DNA of 64,000 bases from Nesterenkonia lutea (GCF_014873955.1 NZ_JADBED010000001.1:806001-870000), one strand, 5' to 3'; counted from the first letter of the stretch, positions 46,835 through 56,257 are shown. Notes: generated by a model from the letters alone, not told the origin. Program-made: numbers and translations.

Positions 46835-47809
46835 GTGACAGATTCCGCCCAGGAGCCCCAGTCTCGACGAGTCGACACCAGGGGAGCGGTTGATCTCTCT
46901 GCCCTCGCCTCCAACCCCGCCTCGGGACAGGCTCAGTCCGGGCAGACCTCGCAGGCGGCGCCCGCCGGCGGGAACGCAGCCGACAGCTGGGCCGTGGCCG
47001 TGCAGCCACAGCAGCTCCAGCAGGTCGTGGAGCTGTCCGCGCAGGCACCTGTGATCGTGCTGATCTTCGGCGCCGACGCGGCCTCCGCCACGATGAAGAC
47101 CACCCTGGAAGACCTCGTCGATGCCCAGCAGGGACGCGTCCTGCTGGCCGAGATCGATTCCTCCGCACACCCTGAGCTCGCACAGAGCGCGGATCAGGTG
47201 CCAGTGGCCACCGCCTTCATCGGCGGACGTCCGGTCGGTGAGTTCGACTCCTCGGTGCCCACGGAGCAGCTCGGACAGCTGGTGACCCAGATGGTGCAGA
47301 TGGCCACGCAGAACGGGATGACGCAGAAGCTGCCCGCGCAGTCCTCCCGCGCAGCACGGGATGGCGCGACGGCCGAGGCCCCCGCAGAGCCGGAGCTTCC
47401 CCCGCTGCACCAGGAGGCTCAGGACGCGCTCGAGACCGGCGACTACGAACGCGCCGCCGGAGCATATGAGCGCGCGATCAAGGAGAAGCCCGACGACGAG
47501 GAGGCCAAGCTGGGTCTCGCTCAGGTCAAGCTGCTGCAGCGCACCTCAGGGGTCGACGTGGCACACGTTCGCCAGGCGGCGGCTGACCATCCCGATGACG
47601 TCTCGGCACAGATCGCTGTCGCGGACGTGGACATCCTCGGTGGTCACGTCGAGGACGGCCTGTCCAGGCTGGTCCGCTTCATCCAGACCCACTTCGGCGA
47701 TGACCGGGAGACGGCCCGCGCCCACCTCGTGGAGCTCTACTCGATCGTCGGTGACAGCGATCCCCGCGTCTCGACCTCACGCAGACAGCTGGCCCGCGCC
47801 CTGTTCTGA
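46835..47809 (+). CDS. Thioredoxin-like TPR protein (YbbN/CnoX-like)
   Basis: 324 residues from GTG 46835, with AAGGAGAGAG upstream. Thioredoxin fold at about 45-160 (VIVLIFGADAASATMKTTLEDL...VPVATAFIGGRPVGEF). The redox CxxC is missing, replaced by ADAAS, so it is not a disulfide oxidoreductase. TPR-like helical repeats follow (about 188-310: YERAAGAYERAIKEKPDDEEAKLGLAQVKLL). The family holds chaperone-like holdases that hand clients to DnaK/GroEL; that role is inferred here. Confidence 0.85.
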   Translation: MTDSAQEPQSRRVDTRGAVDLSALASNPASGQAQSGQTSQAAPAGGNAADSWAVAVQPQQLQQVVELSAQAPVIVLIFGADAASATMKTTLEDLVDAQQGRVLLAEIDSSAHPELAQSADQVPVATAFIGGRPVGEFDSSVPTEQLGQLVTQMVQMATQNGMTQKLPAQSSRAARDGATAEAPAEPELPPLHQEAQDALETGDYERAAGAYERAIKEKPDDEEAKLGLAQVKLLQRTSGVDVAHVRQAAADHPDDVSAQIAVADVDILGGHVEDGLSRLVRFIQTHFGDDRETARAHLVELYSIVGDSDPRVSTSRRQLARALF

Positions 47810-47877
47810 GCCCGCGGTCTTCGGTCCCGGAGCGGAAGTACGCCTCTGGGCTGACGTGGGGCGTTGATGCCGCTGTG

Positions 47878-47883
47878 TAGGCT
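47878..47883 (+). promoter_or_regulatory. -10 box of the ABC ATPase gene
   Basis: TAGGCT ends 7 nt before ATG 47891. Confidence 0.4.
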
Positions 47884-47890
47884 CAGCTGC

Positions 47891-48661
47891 ATGGATTCAA
47901 CAAGCTCGGACGTCCCGGCCCTGCGGCTGCGGGGGCTGGCGAAACGATTCGGCCAGACCCCGGCCGTCGAGAACCTCCATCTTGACGTGCCGCGGGGCTC
48001 CTTCTACGGCTTCGTCGGTCCCAATGGAGCTGGCAAGACCACCACGTTGTCCATGGCCACCGGGCTGATGCGCCCCGACGCGGGCATCGCCGAGGTGGTC
48101 GGCGTCGACGTCTGGGCGCACCCGCGCGAAGCCAAACGCCGGATGGGCGTGCTCGCCGACGGGGTCATGCTGTTCCACAAGCTCACCGGGGCCCAGCTGG
48201 TCAGCTACGCAGGACTGCTGCGCGGCATGGACCGCGAGACCGTCCAGACACGCACCGCCGATCTCCTGCGAGTTCTGGGCCTGGAGGAGGCCGCGGGAAA
48301 GCTCGTGCAGGACTACTCGGCGGGCATGACCAAGAAGATCGCCCTGGCCTCGGCCATGGTGCATGCGCCCGAGCTGCTGGTGCTGGATGAACCCTTCGAG
48401 GCCGTCGACCCGGTCTCCGCGCGCACGATCCGGGGTCTGTTGGAGTCCTATGTCGCCTCCGGCGGGACGGTGATCCTCTCCAGCCACGTGATGGATCTGG
48501 TCCAGCGCATGTGCTCTCACGTCGGCATCATCTCGGAGGGCCGCCTGCTGGATTCGGGCACGCTGCGCGAGGTGCAGGGCGAGGTGGACCTGGAGACGAG
48601 GTTCGTGGAGCTTGTCGGACTTGACGGTGGAGACCAGGAGCTCTCGTGGTTGCATCTCTGA
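47891..48661 (+). CDS. ABC transporter ATP-binding protein
   Basis: 256 residues from ATG 47891. Walker A GPNGAGKTT (about 41-49), signature YSAGMTKKIALA in place of LSGGQ (about 145-156), Walker B LLVLDEPFEAVD, H-loop SSHVMD. Belongs to the drug/natrium-exporter-like ATPases that pair with an ABC-2-type permease. The last 16 nt overlap the next gene, a multi-pass permease, so the two form an exporter. Confidence 0.9.
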   Translation: MDSTSSDVPALRLRGLAKRFGQTPAVENLHLDVPRGSFYGFVGPNGAGKTTTLSMATGLMRPDAGIAEVVGVDVWAHPREAKRRMGVLADGVMLFHKLTGAQLVSYAGLLRGMDRETVQTRTADLLRVLGLEEAAGKLVQDYSAGMTKKIALASAMVHAPELLVLDEPFEAVDPVSARTIRGLLESYVASGGTVILSSHVMDLVQRMCSHVGIISEGRLLDSGTLREVQGEVDLETRFVELVGLDGGDQELSWLHL

Positions 48662-50226
48662 TCCGGCTCAAGAAGGACCTCACGCTCAACGCGTTCAACC
48701 AGTCGGCCTGGCACATCCTCGGCACCATCTTCGCGGGACTCTATGGCCTGGGCATCGTCGGGATGCTCTTTGTGCTCCAGGTCACCGAGGGTGCCGCCGA
48801 GAGCGCCGATCCGGAGACGGTCAGGATCGCCAGCGTGCTGATGGGCACCGCCGTGTTCCTGCTGTGGCTGATCTTCCCGCTCTTCATCTCGGGCAGCGAC
48901 TCCGCGATGAACCCGCGCCAGTTCATCACCTACGGGATCCCGCGGTCTGCGCTGATCCTGGGCACGGCACTGACCGGACTGATCTCCATCGGAGCCGTGC
49001 TCACGCTGGTCTGGCTGATCGGTCAGGTCGTGCATTGGCGCTGGGACCCTGCCGCGGCGGTCACGGCCGCGCTCACGCTTCCGCTGCTGCTGATCACCTT
49101 CAGCCTGGTCTCGCAGGCGGTGACGACCTCGATCAGCGCGTGGCTGAGCGGACGGAGGGCTCGTGACTTCCTCGCCGTGCTGGCGCTGACCGTGATGGTG
49201 CTGGTCTATCCCATCGTGATCGGAATCGAGAACGCCTTCTCCTCCCTGGCGGAGGCCCTTCCCACCGTCGTCGACATCCTCGCCCTGACCCCGCTCGGGG
49301 CCGGAGCGGCGCTGCCGGCAGATGTGGCAGCGGGGGACTGGGGCGCGTTCGGACTGCGTCTGGTCATTCTCGCGGCCACCGTGGGGGCGGCGGTGCTCAT
49401 CATCCGCGCGGGGCTGGTGAGGATCACCGAGCGGCCCGGCGCGCAGCGCTCGAGCGGAGCTCGTCCGGCCCAGGGGCTGGGTCTGTTCGACCGCTTCCCG
49501 GCCACGCCGTGGGGCGCCGTCGCAGCAAGAGCCAGCATCTACTGGTTCAAGGACACCCGGTACGGGGGCACACTGGTGATCCTTCCCGCTCTGGTGGTCC
49601 TGGCGATCGTCATGTACTCCCAGTTCGACCACCCCTGGGTCCTGCTGGCGCTGGGACCCTTCTTCGGCTTCACCCTGGGCTTCGCGATCTCGGCGGACAT
49701 CTCCTACGACAACTCAGCCTTCGCGCTGCATGTGACCACCGGTGTCAGCGGCGTGGCAGATCGACTGGGACGCCTCGCGGGTCTGATGACCTTCGCGCTG
49801 CCGGCCACGGCGCTCACCGCTCTGGTGCCGGCTGTGATGTTCACCGGACCGGCCACGACCGCCGTGCTGGTCGGTGTGAGCCTGGGCATGCTCTTCAGCG
49901 CCGCCGGACTCTCCTGTCTCATCTCTGCGCGATTCACCTATCCGGTCCCCAAGCCGGGAGACGGTCCGCTGAGTCAGCCCTCCGGGTCCAGCGGACGACT
50001 CATGATGGTGCAGCTGGGCACCATGGTCGCCTCGCTGCTGCTGATGCTGCCTGAGATCGTCCTGGTCGCGATCTGGCTCTTGGCGGAGCTGTCCTGGCTG
50101 GCCTGGGTGCCGGCGGTGATCTCTGTGATCAAGGGGCTGGTGCTGTGCTGGCTCGGGGTCGTCCTGGGCGGGCGGGTCTATGAGCGCTCCCAGCCGGAGC
50201 TCTTCCAGCAGGTCACGCAGTACTGA
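48646..50226 (+). CDS. ABC transporter permease (ABC-2-like)
   Basis: 526 residues with about 12 hydrophobic segments, few conserved motifs. The N-terminus VASLIRLKKDLTLNAFNQSAWHILG and the paired halves (about 1-240 and 300-520) resemble large actinobacterial export permeases. GTG start inside the ATPase gene gives translational coupling. Substrate unknown; no antibiotic-resistance-specific motif seen. Confidence 0.82.
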   Translation: MVASLIRLKKDLTLNAFNQSAWHILGTIFAGLYGLGIVGMLFVLQVTEGAAESADPETVRIASVLMGTAVFLLWLIFPLFISGSDSAMNPRQFITYGIPRSALILGTALTGLISIGAVLTLVWLIGQVVHWRWDPAAAVTAALTLPLLLITFSLVSQAVTTSISAWLSGRRARDFLAVLALTVMVLVYPIVIGIENAFSSLAEALPTVVDILALTPLGAGAALPADVAAGDWGAFGLRLVILAATVGAAVLIIRAGLVRITERPGAQRSSGARPAQGLGLFDRFPATPWGAVAARASIYWFKDTRYGGTLVILPALVVLAIVMYSQFDHPWVLLALGPFFGFTLGFAISADISYDNSAFALHVTTGVSGVADRLGRLAGLMTFALPATALTALVPAVMFTGPATTAVLVGVSLGMLFSAAGLSCLISARFTYPVPKPGDGPLSQPSGSSGRLMMVQLGTMVASLLLMLPEIVLVAIWLLAELSWLAWVPAVISVIKGLVLCWLGVVLGGRVYERSQPELFQQVTQY

Positions 50227-50303
50227 CCCCGCCGGGCCGAGTGCGCTGACCTCGCCGGCCGGGCCGAGTGCGTGCGGTGGATGATGTGCTCGCTCAGGCT
50301 CGC

Positions 50304-50309
50304 TAGAAT
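50304..50309 (+). promoter_or_regulatory. -10 box of the DUF3039 gene
   Basis: TAGAAT ends 7 nt before ATG 50317; leaderless transcript likely. Confidence 0.45.
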
Positions 50310-50316
50310 GGAGACC

Positions 50317-50736
50317 ATGATGGCCAATGACGACGGATTCCAGCCCGCTGATTCTCGCTTCGACGCGCATGACCCCCGCCAGGGTCGGACCTTCGGCATG
50401 CACACCGCCGATCCGTCCTCAGCCCCTGCACCCGGCGGCGCGGCCACCATCGAGCGCGAGCACCAGGAACAGCTCTCCGAGCCCGGGGACCACGAGCGCT
50501 TCGCCCACTACGTGAACAAGAACCGGATCATGGAGTCAGCCCTGGAGGGAGGCGCCGTGGTCGCATTGTGCGGCAAGGTCTGGACCCCCTCGCGTGATCC
50601 CAAGAAGTTCCCCGTCTGCCCCGAGTGCAAAGAGATCTACGAAGAGATGCAGGGCGGCGGCGACGGTGACGGCGACGGCAAGTCCGGGGGAGACTCCGGC
50701 GGCAAGCGTGGCTTCTTCGGCTTCGGCCGCAGCTGA
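50317..50736 (+). CDS. DUF3039-family protein
   Basis: 139 residues (ATG 50317; 50308 and 50320 are alternatives). Core DHERFAHYVNKNRIMESALEGGAVVALCGKVWTPSRDPKKFPVCPECKEIYEEM carries Cys-x(n)-CPEC cysteines that could bind zinc, typical of actinobacterial DUF3039. Acidic N-terminus and a C-terminal Gly/Asp/Lys-rich tail ending in GFFGFGRS. Function unknown. The gene next door encodes an SF2 helicase, and this pair is often conserved in actinobacteria (recollection, not tested). Confidence 0.85.
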   Translation: MMANDDGFQPADSRFDAHDPRQGRTFGMHTADPSSAPAPGGAATIEREHQEQLSEPGDHERFAHYVNKNRIMESALEGGAVVALCGKVWTPSRDPKKFPVCPECKEIYEEMQGGGDGDGDGKSGGDSGGKRGFFGFGRS

Positions 50737-50757
50737 TCTCTGCCGACCTTCAATACT

Positions 50758-52545
50758 GTGGAGCAGTCTGAGACGCTTTTCGACGTCGGCACCGATGTCG
50801 GCAGATCCCTACCCCCGGTCTATCCGCACCGTGCAGCCCACGGCACCGCCGGGACGCTGCGCCATTGGCAGCAGGAGGCCCTGGACCTCTATATCCAGAA
50901 GCGGCCGAAGGATTTCCTCGCCGTGGCCACCCCGGGCGCCGGCAAGACGACCTTCGCCCTGCGCGTGGCCAAGCTGCTCGTCGAGTCCGGCGAGGTCAAC
51001 CGGATCTACGTGGTCGCCCCCACTGAGCATCTGAAGCGGCAGTGGGCCGACGCTGCAGGCCGCGTGGGCCTGGCCCTGGATCCCAACTTCAAGAACTCCG
51101 ACGGTCGTCACGGGCGCCAGTACATCGGTGTGGTGGTGACCTACGCCCAGGTGGCGAACAAGCCTGCGCTGCACCGGAACAAGACCGAGGCCGCCCGCAC
51201 GCTGGTGATCTTCGACGAGATCCACCATGCCGGCGACGCACTGTCCTGGGGCGATGGCGTGCGTGAAGCCTTCGATCCCGCCGTGCGTCGACTGGCGCTG
51301 ACCGGCACCCCGTTCCGCTCCGACACTTCTCCGATTCCCTTTGTGGAGTACGTGGAGGATGGTGCCGGGGTGCGCCGGTCCAAGGCGGACTACGCCTACA
51401 ACTACGGTCCGGCGCTGAAGGACCGGGTGGTCCGCCCGGTGGTCTTCATGGCCTATTCCGGGAACATGCGCTGGCGCACCTCCAGCGGCGAGGAGATGGA
51501 GGCCCAGCTTGGAGCCGCCGCCACCAAGGACATCACCAACCACGCCTGGCGCACCGCGCTGAACCCGGAAGGCGAGTGGATCCCCTCGGTGCTCAAGGCT
51601 GCGCACCAGCGCCTGCTCAAGGTTCGGGACAAGATCGACGACGCCGGCGGGCTGGTCATCGCCACCGATCACGAGGCTGCACGCGCCTATGCCGCCCAGC
51701 TCGATGAGCTCACCGGGCAGAAGACCACTGTGGTGCTCTCCGATGACAAGGGAGCCTCGAATCAGATCGAGAAGTTCTCCGACGATCCCTCGAAGCTGTG
51801 GATGGTCGCTGTCAGGATGGTCTCCGAGGGGGTCGACGTGCCGCGGCTCTGTGTGGGCGTCTATGCGACCTCCACCTCGACCCCGCTGTTCTTCGCCCAG
51901 GCGGTGGGCCGCTTCGTGCGGCTTCGCAAGAAGGCGGAGGTGGCCTCGGTCTTCCTCCCCTCGGTGCCGGTGCTCACCGACCTGGCCAATGAGATGGAGC
52001 AGGAACGTGATCACGCGCTCGAAGTTCCCCGCTCAGCGGCCGAGGACGCGGAGGAGAACCTCGACGATGATCTGCTCGAGGAGGCGAACCGGGAGGAGCG
52101 CGGCTCCGAGGCGATGGACCGCGGCGAGTTCGCGGCGCTGCACTCGAATGCCGCCTTCGACAAGGTGCTCTTCGACGGCAGCGAGTTCGGCCTGGGTGGA
52201 GCGATGGGCTCCGAGGAGGAGATGGACTTCCTCGGCATTCCGGGTCTGCTCGAACCTGAGCAGGTCTCCACGCTGCTGCGCCAGCACCAGGCGGACCAGC
52301 TGCGCCGCAGGCCCCAGGACAGCACACCTGCCGAGCCGGTGGTGGACCACCGTCAGCTCAAGACCCTGCGCGCGACGCTGAACAAGTCCGTCTCGGCCTA
52401 TGCGGCGAAGACGGGCACGCATCAGGGGAGCATCCACACCCGGCTGCGCGAGGTCTGTGGCGGACCTGCGGTGGGGCAGGCCACGCAGGCCCAGCTCGAG
52501 GAGCGGCTGAAGAAGATCCAGATGTGGTTCGTGGGACGCAGATAG
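50758..52545 (+). CDS. DEAD/DEAH-box (SF2) helicase
   Basis: 595 residues. Helicase motifs: Q-like LRHWQQEALDLYIQKRPKDF, Walker A ATPGAGKTTFALRVAKLL (about 60-77), VVAPTEHLKRQW (Ia), DEIHHAGDA (II), LTGTPFRS (III), and the C-terminal half with VRMVSEGVDVPRL and QAVGRFVRLR (motif VI, R-x-x-R). An acidic linker (about 420-470) and a C-terminal region follow. GTG start. Nucleic-acid-dependent ATPase of the type annotated as restriction-like/UvrB-like helicases; substrate unknown. Confidence 0.88.
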   Translation: MEQSETLFDVGTDVGRSLPPVYPHRAAHGTAGTLRHWQQEALDLYIQKRPKDFLAVATPGAGKTTFALRVAKLLVESGEVNRIYVVAPTEHLKRQWADAAGRVGLALDPNFKNSDGRHGRQYIGVVVTYAQVANKPALHRNKTEAARTLVIFDEIHHAGDALSWGDGVREAFDPAVRRLALTGTPFRSDTSPIPFVEYVEDGAGVRRSKADYAYNYGPALKDRVVRPVVFMAYSGNMRWRTSSGEEMEAQLGAAATKDITNHAWRTALNPEGEWIPSVLKAAHQRLLKVRDKIDDAGGLVIATDHEAARAYAAQLDELTGQKTTVVLSDDKGASNQIEKFSDDPSKLWMVAVRMVSEGVDVPRLCVGVYATSTSTPLFFAQAVGRFVRLRKKAEVASVFLPSVPVLTDLANEMEQERDHALEVPRSAAEDAEENLDDDLLEEANREERGSEAMDRGEFAALHSNAAFDKVLFDGSEFGLGGAMGSEEEMDFLGIPGLLEPEQVSTLLRQHQADQLRRRPQDSTPAEPVVDHRQLKTLRATLNKSVSAYAAKTGTHQGSIHTRLREVCGGPAVGQATQAQLEERLKKIQMWFVGRR

Positions 52546-52571
52546 TCCCCTGACTCAGCGGCGAAGAGAGG

Positions 52572-53216
52572 TCACAGGTCCTCGAGGCTGAGGACCTCCA
52601 CGTCTGCGGCGTCGAACTCGCGGTAGGCCTCCGTCACGGAGTCCTCACTGACTCCCACTGTGAGTTCACGGATGACCCGAACGCGGTAGTCGTTCTCCAC
52701 CGCATCCATGATGGTGGCGCGCACACAGTGATCGGTGGCGATGCCCACGATGGTCACCGCGTCGATGTCCCTGGCATCGAGCCAGGCATGCAGGTCCAGC
52801 GAGGTCTCTGACACGGCTGCCGCCGGTTCCACCTTCGTCCCGTTCTCACCTTCGAGGCTGCCGACCTTCTCCGGGGTGCCCTGGAGGCCCTCGAACCCTG
52901 AATAGCCGTCGGAGTAGAGGCCCTTGAGGAAGTGCGCATCCACGTGCTCGGTGTCCAGATTCGGATGGAGCTCCGCACCGGGCGTGCCGGCCACACAGTG
53001 CACCGGCCAGCTGGTGGAGAAGTCGGGGGTCTCCGAGAAATGCCCGCCGGGCTCGATGTGCCAGTCCTGCGTGGTGAGGACCGCGTCATACTCCGGGTAG
53101 CTGTCCTCGAGGAACTCGCTGATCTCACTTGCCACGCGGGCACCGCCCTCCACTGCCAGGGCGCCGCCCTCGCAGAAGTCCTGCTGCACATCGACGATGA
53201 TCAGTGCCTGGGCCAC
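52572..53216 (-). CDS. pncA: Nicotinamidase
   Basis: 214-residue isochorismatase-fold hydrolase converting nicotinamide to nicotinate in NAD salvage. Catalytic triad Asp9, Lys98 and Cys164 (TDHCV). Metal ligands Asp51, His53, His59 and His73. Slightly longer than typical PncA (about 186) by an insertion around 101-130 (GYSGFEGLQGTPEKVGSLEGENG). Pathway partner pncB lies 1.7 kb away. The paired thioredoxin-reductase-like gene upstream is on the same strand. Confidence 0.9.
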   Translation of the reverse strand: MAQALIIVDVQQDFCEGGALAVEGGARVASEISEFLEDSYPEYDAVLTTQDWHIEPGGHFSETPDFSTSWPVHCVAGTPGAELHPNLDTEHVDAHFLKGLYSDGYSGFEGLQGTPEKVGSLEGENGTKVEPAAAVSETSLDLHAWLDARDIDAVTIVGIATDHCVRATIMDAVENDYRVRVIRELTVGVSEDSVTEAYREFDAADVEVLSLEDL

Positions 53217-53289
53217 TATGTCCTCCTGATCGGGCGGTTCGCGGTCTGCCTGCGCGGCTCACGAGGCTCGCTGCCGCACAGGCTCCAGG

Positions 53290-54255
53290 CTACTTGTTCT
53301 GCCCCGCCACAGCGAGATCGAAGTCCTCGCTGACCAGGGTCGCGTTCGCGGCGGCGCCGGCGAAGCTTCCCATGCTCATGGAGGTCGGCACGGTTGCCAT
53401 GGGGCTCGCGACATTGCCGGCAGCCCAGATGCGTTCATGTGAGGTCTGGCCGGTGGCATCGACCTTCAAGAAGCTCCCCACCGGAGTGTCCTCGCGGTCC
53501 AGGCCCAGACTCGCGAGATAGTGATCGCGCGGCAGCAGCCGGCCGGCGGCGAAGATGGCGTCCACCGACACGCGACGGCCGTCCTCCAGCACCAGTGCCT
53601 GGACAGCGCCCCCGTCTCCGGTGACCTCCACCACCGGAGTGGGCTCGACGACGACGTCGCGGGCCCGCAGGCGTTCGATGGTCTCCTGCGAGAGCTCCCC
53701 GGCACCGGCGCTGAAGAACGTGAGACGATCGCTCCACTGGCGGAGCAGCTGTGCCTGGTGAACCTGCATGGGCGTGCTCGCGAGCACTGCCAGGCACTGT
53801 CCGCGAAACTCCCAGCCGTGGCAGTAGGGGCAGTGCAGCACGCTGCTTCCCCAGCGTTGCGCCAGTCCGGGCACCTCCGGCAGCTCGTCGGTCAGCCCGG
53901 AGGCGGCGATGACGCTGCGGGCGAAGAGCTGGACCCCGGAGTCCAGGGTGACCACGAGCTCCCTGGGCCCGGAGTCGCGTGTTGACTCGCTGACCCGGTG
54001 CACGCCCGCCTCCGCGCGCTCCACCCCGTATCGGGCGGCCTCCTTGAGTCCTGCGTCGAGGAGTTCGCGGGGGGCGACGCCGTCGTGACCGAGTACGTTG
54101 TGCATCTGTGCGGCGAAGCGATTGCGCGGCGCCCCGGTGTCGAGGATGAGGGTTCGGCGCAGTGCGCGTCCCAGAGACTGGGCGGCGCTGAGGCCGGCGG
54201 CACCGGAACCGATGATGATCGCGTCATAGACTTCTGCTTCTGCTGTGCTGTTCAT
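53290..54255 (-). CDS. Thioredoxin-reductase-like FAD oxidoreductase
   Basis: 321 residues. FAD motif IIGSGAAGLSAAQ (14-26). Redox-active CPYC at 142-145 in LHCPYCHGWEF, so a class related to TrxB but with CPYC and HGWEF, as in the NAD(P)/FAD pyridine oxidoreductases next to cupin regulators. C-terminal ATGQTSHERIWAAGNVASP. Predicted flavin enzyme reducing a disulfide or small substrate. Diverges from the XRE-cupin gene with a 76-bp gap. Confidence 0.88.
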   Translation of the reverse strand: MNSTAEAEVYDAIIIGSGAAGLSAAQSLGRALRRTLILDTGAPRNRFAAQMHNVLGHDGVAPRELLDAGLKEAARYGVERAEAGVHRVSESTRDSGPRELVVTLDSGVQLFARSVIAASGLTDELPEVPGLAQRWGSSVLHCPYCHGWEFRGQCLAVLASTPMQVHQAQLLRQWSDRLTFFSAGAGELSQETIERLRARDVVVEPTPVVEVTGDGGAVQALVLEDGRRVSVDAIFAAGRLLPRDHYLASLGLDREDTPVGSFLKVDATGQTSHERIWAAGNVASPMATVPTSMSMGSFAGAAANATLVSEDFDLAVAGQNK

Positions 54256-54296
54256 GGTTCCAGCATGCGCGTCTCCGGGGGGTGCTGAAAGATCGT

Positions 54297-54325
54297 TTGC
54301 TGAAATGGCAAGAACTTGTCAGACT
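54297..54325 (+). promoter_or_regulatory. Promoter of the XRE-cupin regulator
   Basis: TTGCTG and CAGACT separated by 17 nt, with the -10 ending 6 nt before ATG 54332. A short dyad TTGC-N7-GCAA overlaps the -35 and could be an operator. Confidence 0.5.
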
Positions 54326-54331
54326 GTGCCC

Positions 54332-54919
54332 ATGGAAGAACTCGCCCAGCTGGGTCTGCGTCTGCGAGCCGCGCGCAGCGCCCGGGGCTGGACCCTGGAC
54401 CGTCTGGCGCGCAGCGCTGGAATATCGCCGAGCACGCTGTCCCGCCTGGAATCGGGGAAGCGGCAGGCGAGCCTGGAGCTGCTGCTGCCGCTGACCCGCA
54501 GCCTCGGGATCACTGTGGATGAGCTGCTGGTCAGCGCCAGTCCCGATCCGCGAGTCCAGCGCGACGCCTGGGAGCACAACGGCATGCTCGTCCAGCCGCT
54601 GTCCCCCGAGTCCTCTCCGGTGCACACATACAAGGTCAGCTACGTCCCGCGTCCGGCGATCACCGAGCTCGGCAGCCACGACGGCTATGAGTGGCTCTAC
54701 GTGCTCTCCGGACGGCTCAGGCTCCAGCTCGGCGAGGAGGAGATCCACCTCGGCGCCGATGAGGCGGCCGAGTTCGACACGCTGACCCCGCACGGGCTCA
54801 GCGCGCTGGGGCCGGAGAACGCGGTGGTGATCTGCATCCTCAACGAGGCCGCCGTGCACCGGCACACTGAGGAGCACGGCACCGGCCACACCGGCAGGGC
54901 GGCTGCGGAACTCAGCTGA
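54332..54919 (+). CDS. XRE-family regulator with cupin domain
   Basis: 195 residues from ATG 54332. Helix-turn-helix at about 12-65 (ARGWTLDRLARSAGISPSTLSRLESGKRQASLELLLPL). C-terminal cupin (about 105-180: GYEWLYVLSGRLRLQLGEEEIHLGADEAAEFDTLTPHGLSAL) that binds a small ligand. Probably regulates the divergent thioredoxin-reductase-like gene and itself. It overlaps the convergent pncB end by 8 nt. Confidence 0.88.
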   Translation: MEELAQLGLRLRAARSARGWTLDRLARSAGISPSTLSRLESGKRQASLELLLPLTRSLGITVDELLVSASPDPRVQRDAWEHNGMLVQPLSPESSPVHTYKVSYVPRPAITELGSHDGYEWLYVLSGRLRLQLGEEEIHLGADEAAEFDTLTPHGLSALGPENAVVICILNEAAVHRHTEEHGTGHTGRAAAELS

Positions 54920-56234
54920 AGATCGTGGGGAGCACCGGCTCGCCCTCCTGCAGCCGCTTCGCCGCAGCGGGCAGCTCCGCCAGCGAGGCGGCATGTCGGC
55001 GTCGGGCCCGCACGACTCCTTCTTCACCGATGTGCTGCGCCTGGACCTCACCGCCGAGGACCAGCGGCACCATGAGCTCTCGGGTGGGCGCTCCCTCGGT
55101 CTCGGGCGCCGAACCGACCCCGATGAGCTCGGCCTCAGCGCGTGCATCCTCACCGAAGCTGCGCAGCGGATGCTTGACCCCGCCGACGCTCTTCTTCCCT
55201 GCGGCATTCTTCGCCACGGCGACCGGGGCGCCGTCGTCGTCGGTGCGCTCGACGAGCTTATAGACCATCGCTGCAGTGGGAGAGCCGGCGCCGGTGACCA
55301 CCTTGGTGCCCACGCCGTAGGAATCCACCGGAGCAGCCTGCAGCCGGGCGATGGCATGCTCATCCAGGTCCGAGGACACGATGATCTTCGTGCCGGTGTT
55401 GCCCAGCGAGTCGAGCAGGGCCCGGACCTCCCCGGCCTGCTCGACGAGGTCCCCGGAGTCCAGCCGCACGGCACCCAGCTCGGGCCCGGCGATCTCTGCG
55501 GCGCGGCGCACCGCGGTGAAGACGTCGTAGGTGTCCACCAGCAGCGTGGTCCCGGGCCCGAAGGCCTTCACCTGGGCCTCGAACGCCTCCTGCTCCGAGT
55601 CATGGAGCAGCGTGAAGGAGTGGGCCGCGGTGCCGATCGTGGGCAGGCCCCAGCGCCGTCCCGCCTCCAGGTTGGACGTCGCGGTGAACCCGGCGACGGC
55701 GGCCGCCCGGGCAGAGGCCACGGCGCTGAACTCCTGCGTGCGGCGAGAGCCCATCTCCACGCAGGGCCGGTCCCCGGCGGCGACGGTCATCCGGGAGGCC
55801 GCGGAGGCGATGGCGGAATCGTGGTTGAGCACCGAGAGCACATAGGTCTCGAGCAGGCAGGCCTCGGCGAAGCTCGCCTCCACGCGCAGCACCGGGGAGT
55901 GGGGCATGAACACCTCTCCTTCGGCATAGCCGTGGATGTCCCCGGAGAAGCGGTAGTCGGCGAGGAACTCGAGCGTGGGCCCGTCGACGATGCCGCGATC
56001 ATCGAGCCAGTCGATCTCGGCGGGCCCGAACCTGAACTCGGTGAGTCCCTCGAGCATCCGTCCGGTCCCGGCCACCACGCCGTAGCGTCGTCCCGGCGGC
56101 AGATGGCGGGTGAAGACCTCGAAGACGCAGCGGCGGTGCGCGGCCCCGGACGCGAGGGCGGCCTCCACCATGGTCAGCTCGTACTGATCAGTGAGCAGAG
56201 CGGTGGACTGGGCAGGTGCAGGTTCACGGGTCAC
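54912..56234 (-). CDS. pncB: Nicotinate phosphoribosyltransferase
   Basis: 440 residues. Condenses nicotinate with PRPP to nicotinate mononucleotide, the step after PncA. Motifs: TDQYELTMVEAAL, MGSRRTQEFSAVASARAAAVAGFTATSNLEAG, GTAAHSFTLLHDSE (His of the active-site loop), GAVRLDSGDLVEQAGEVRALLD. Length and order fit the family. GTG start with a -10 TATTCT (56252-56247) shared in reverse with the clpS promoter. Convergent overlap of 8 nt with the XRE-cupin gene at its 3' end. Confidence 0.95.
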   Translation of the reverse strand: MTREPAPAQSTALLTDQYELTMVEAALASGAAHRRCVFEVFTRHLPPGRRYGVVAGTGRMLEGLTEFRFGPAEIDWLDDRGIVDGPTLEFLADYRFSGDIHGYAEGEVFMPHSPVLRVEASFAEACLLETYVLSVLNHDSAIASAASRMTVAAGDRPCVEMGSRRTQEFSAVASARAAAVAGFTATSNLEAGRRWGLPTIGTAAHSFTLLHDSEQEAFEAQVKAFGPGTTLLVDTYDVFTAVRRAAEIAGPELGAVRLDSGDLVEQAGEVRALLDSLGNTGTKIIVSSDLDEHAIARLQAAPVDSYGVGTKVVTGAGSPTAAMVYKLVERTDDDGAPVAVAKNAAGKKSVGGVKHPLRSFGEDARAEAELIGVGSAPETEGAPTRELMVPLVLGGEVQAQHIGEEGVVRARRRHAASLAELPAAAKRLQEGEPVLPTIFS

Positions 56235-56244
56235 GGTCCCAGCG

Positions 56245-56252
56245 TAGAATAC
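56245..56252. promoter_or_regulatory. Overlapping divergent -10 boxes of clpS and pncB
   Basis: On plus TAGAAT (56245-56250) ends 7 nt before the clpS ATG. On minus TATTCT (56252-56247) lies 12 nt before the pncB GTG. The shared palindromic core GCGTAGAATACGC means only one promoter can be used at a time. Confidence 0.55.
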
Positions 56253-56257
56253 GCAGC

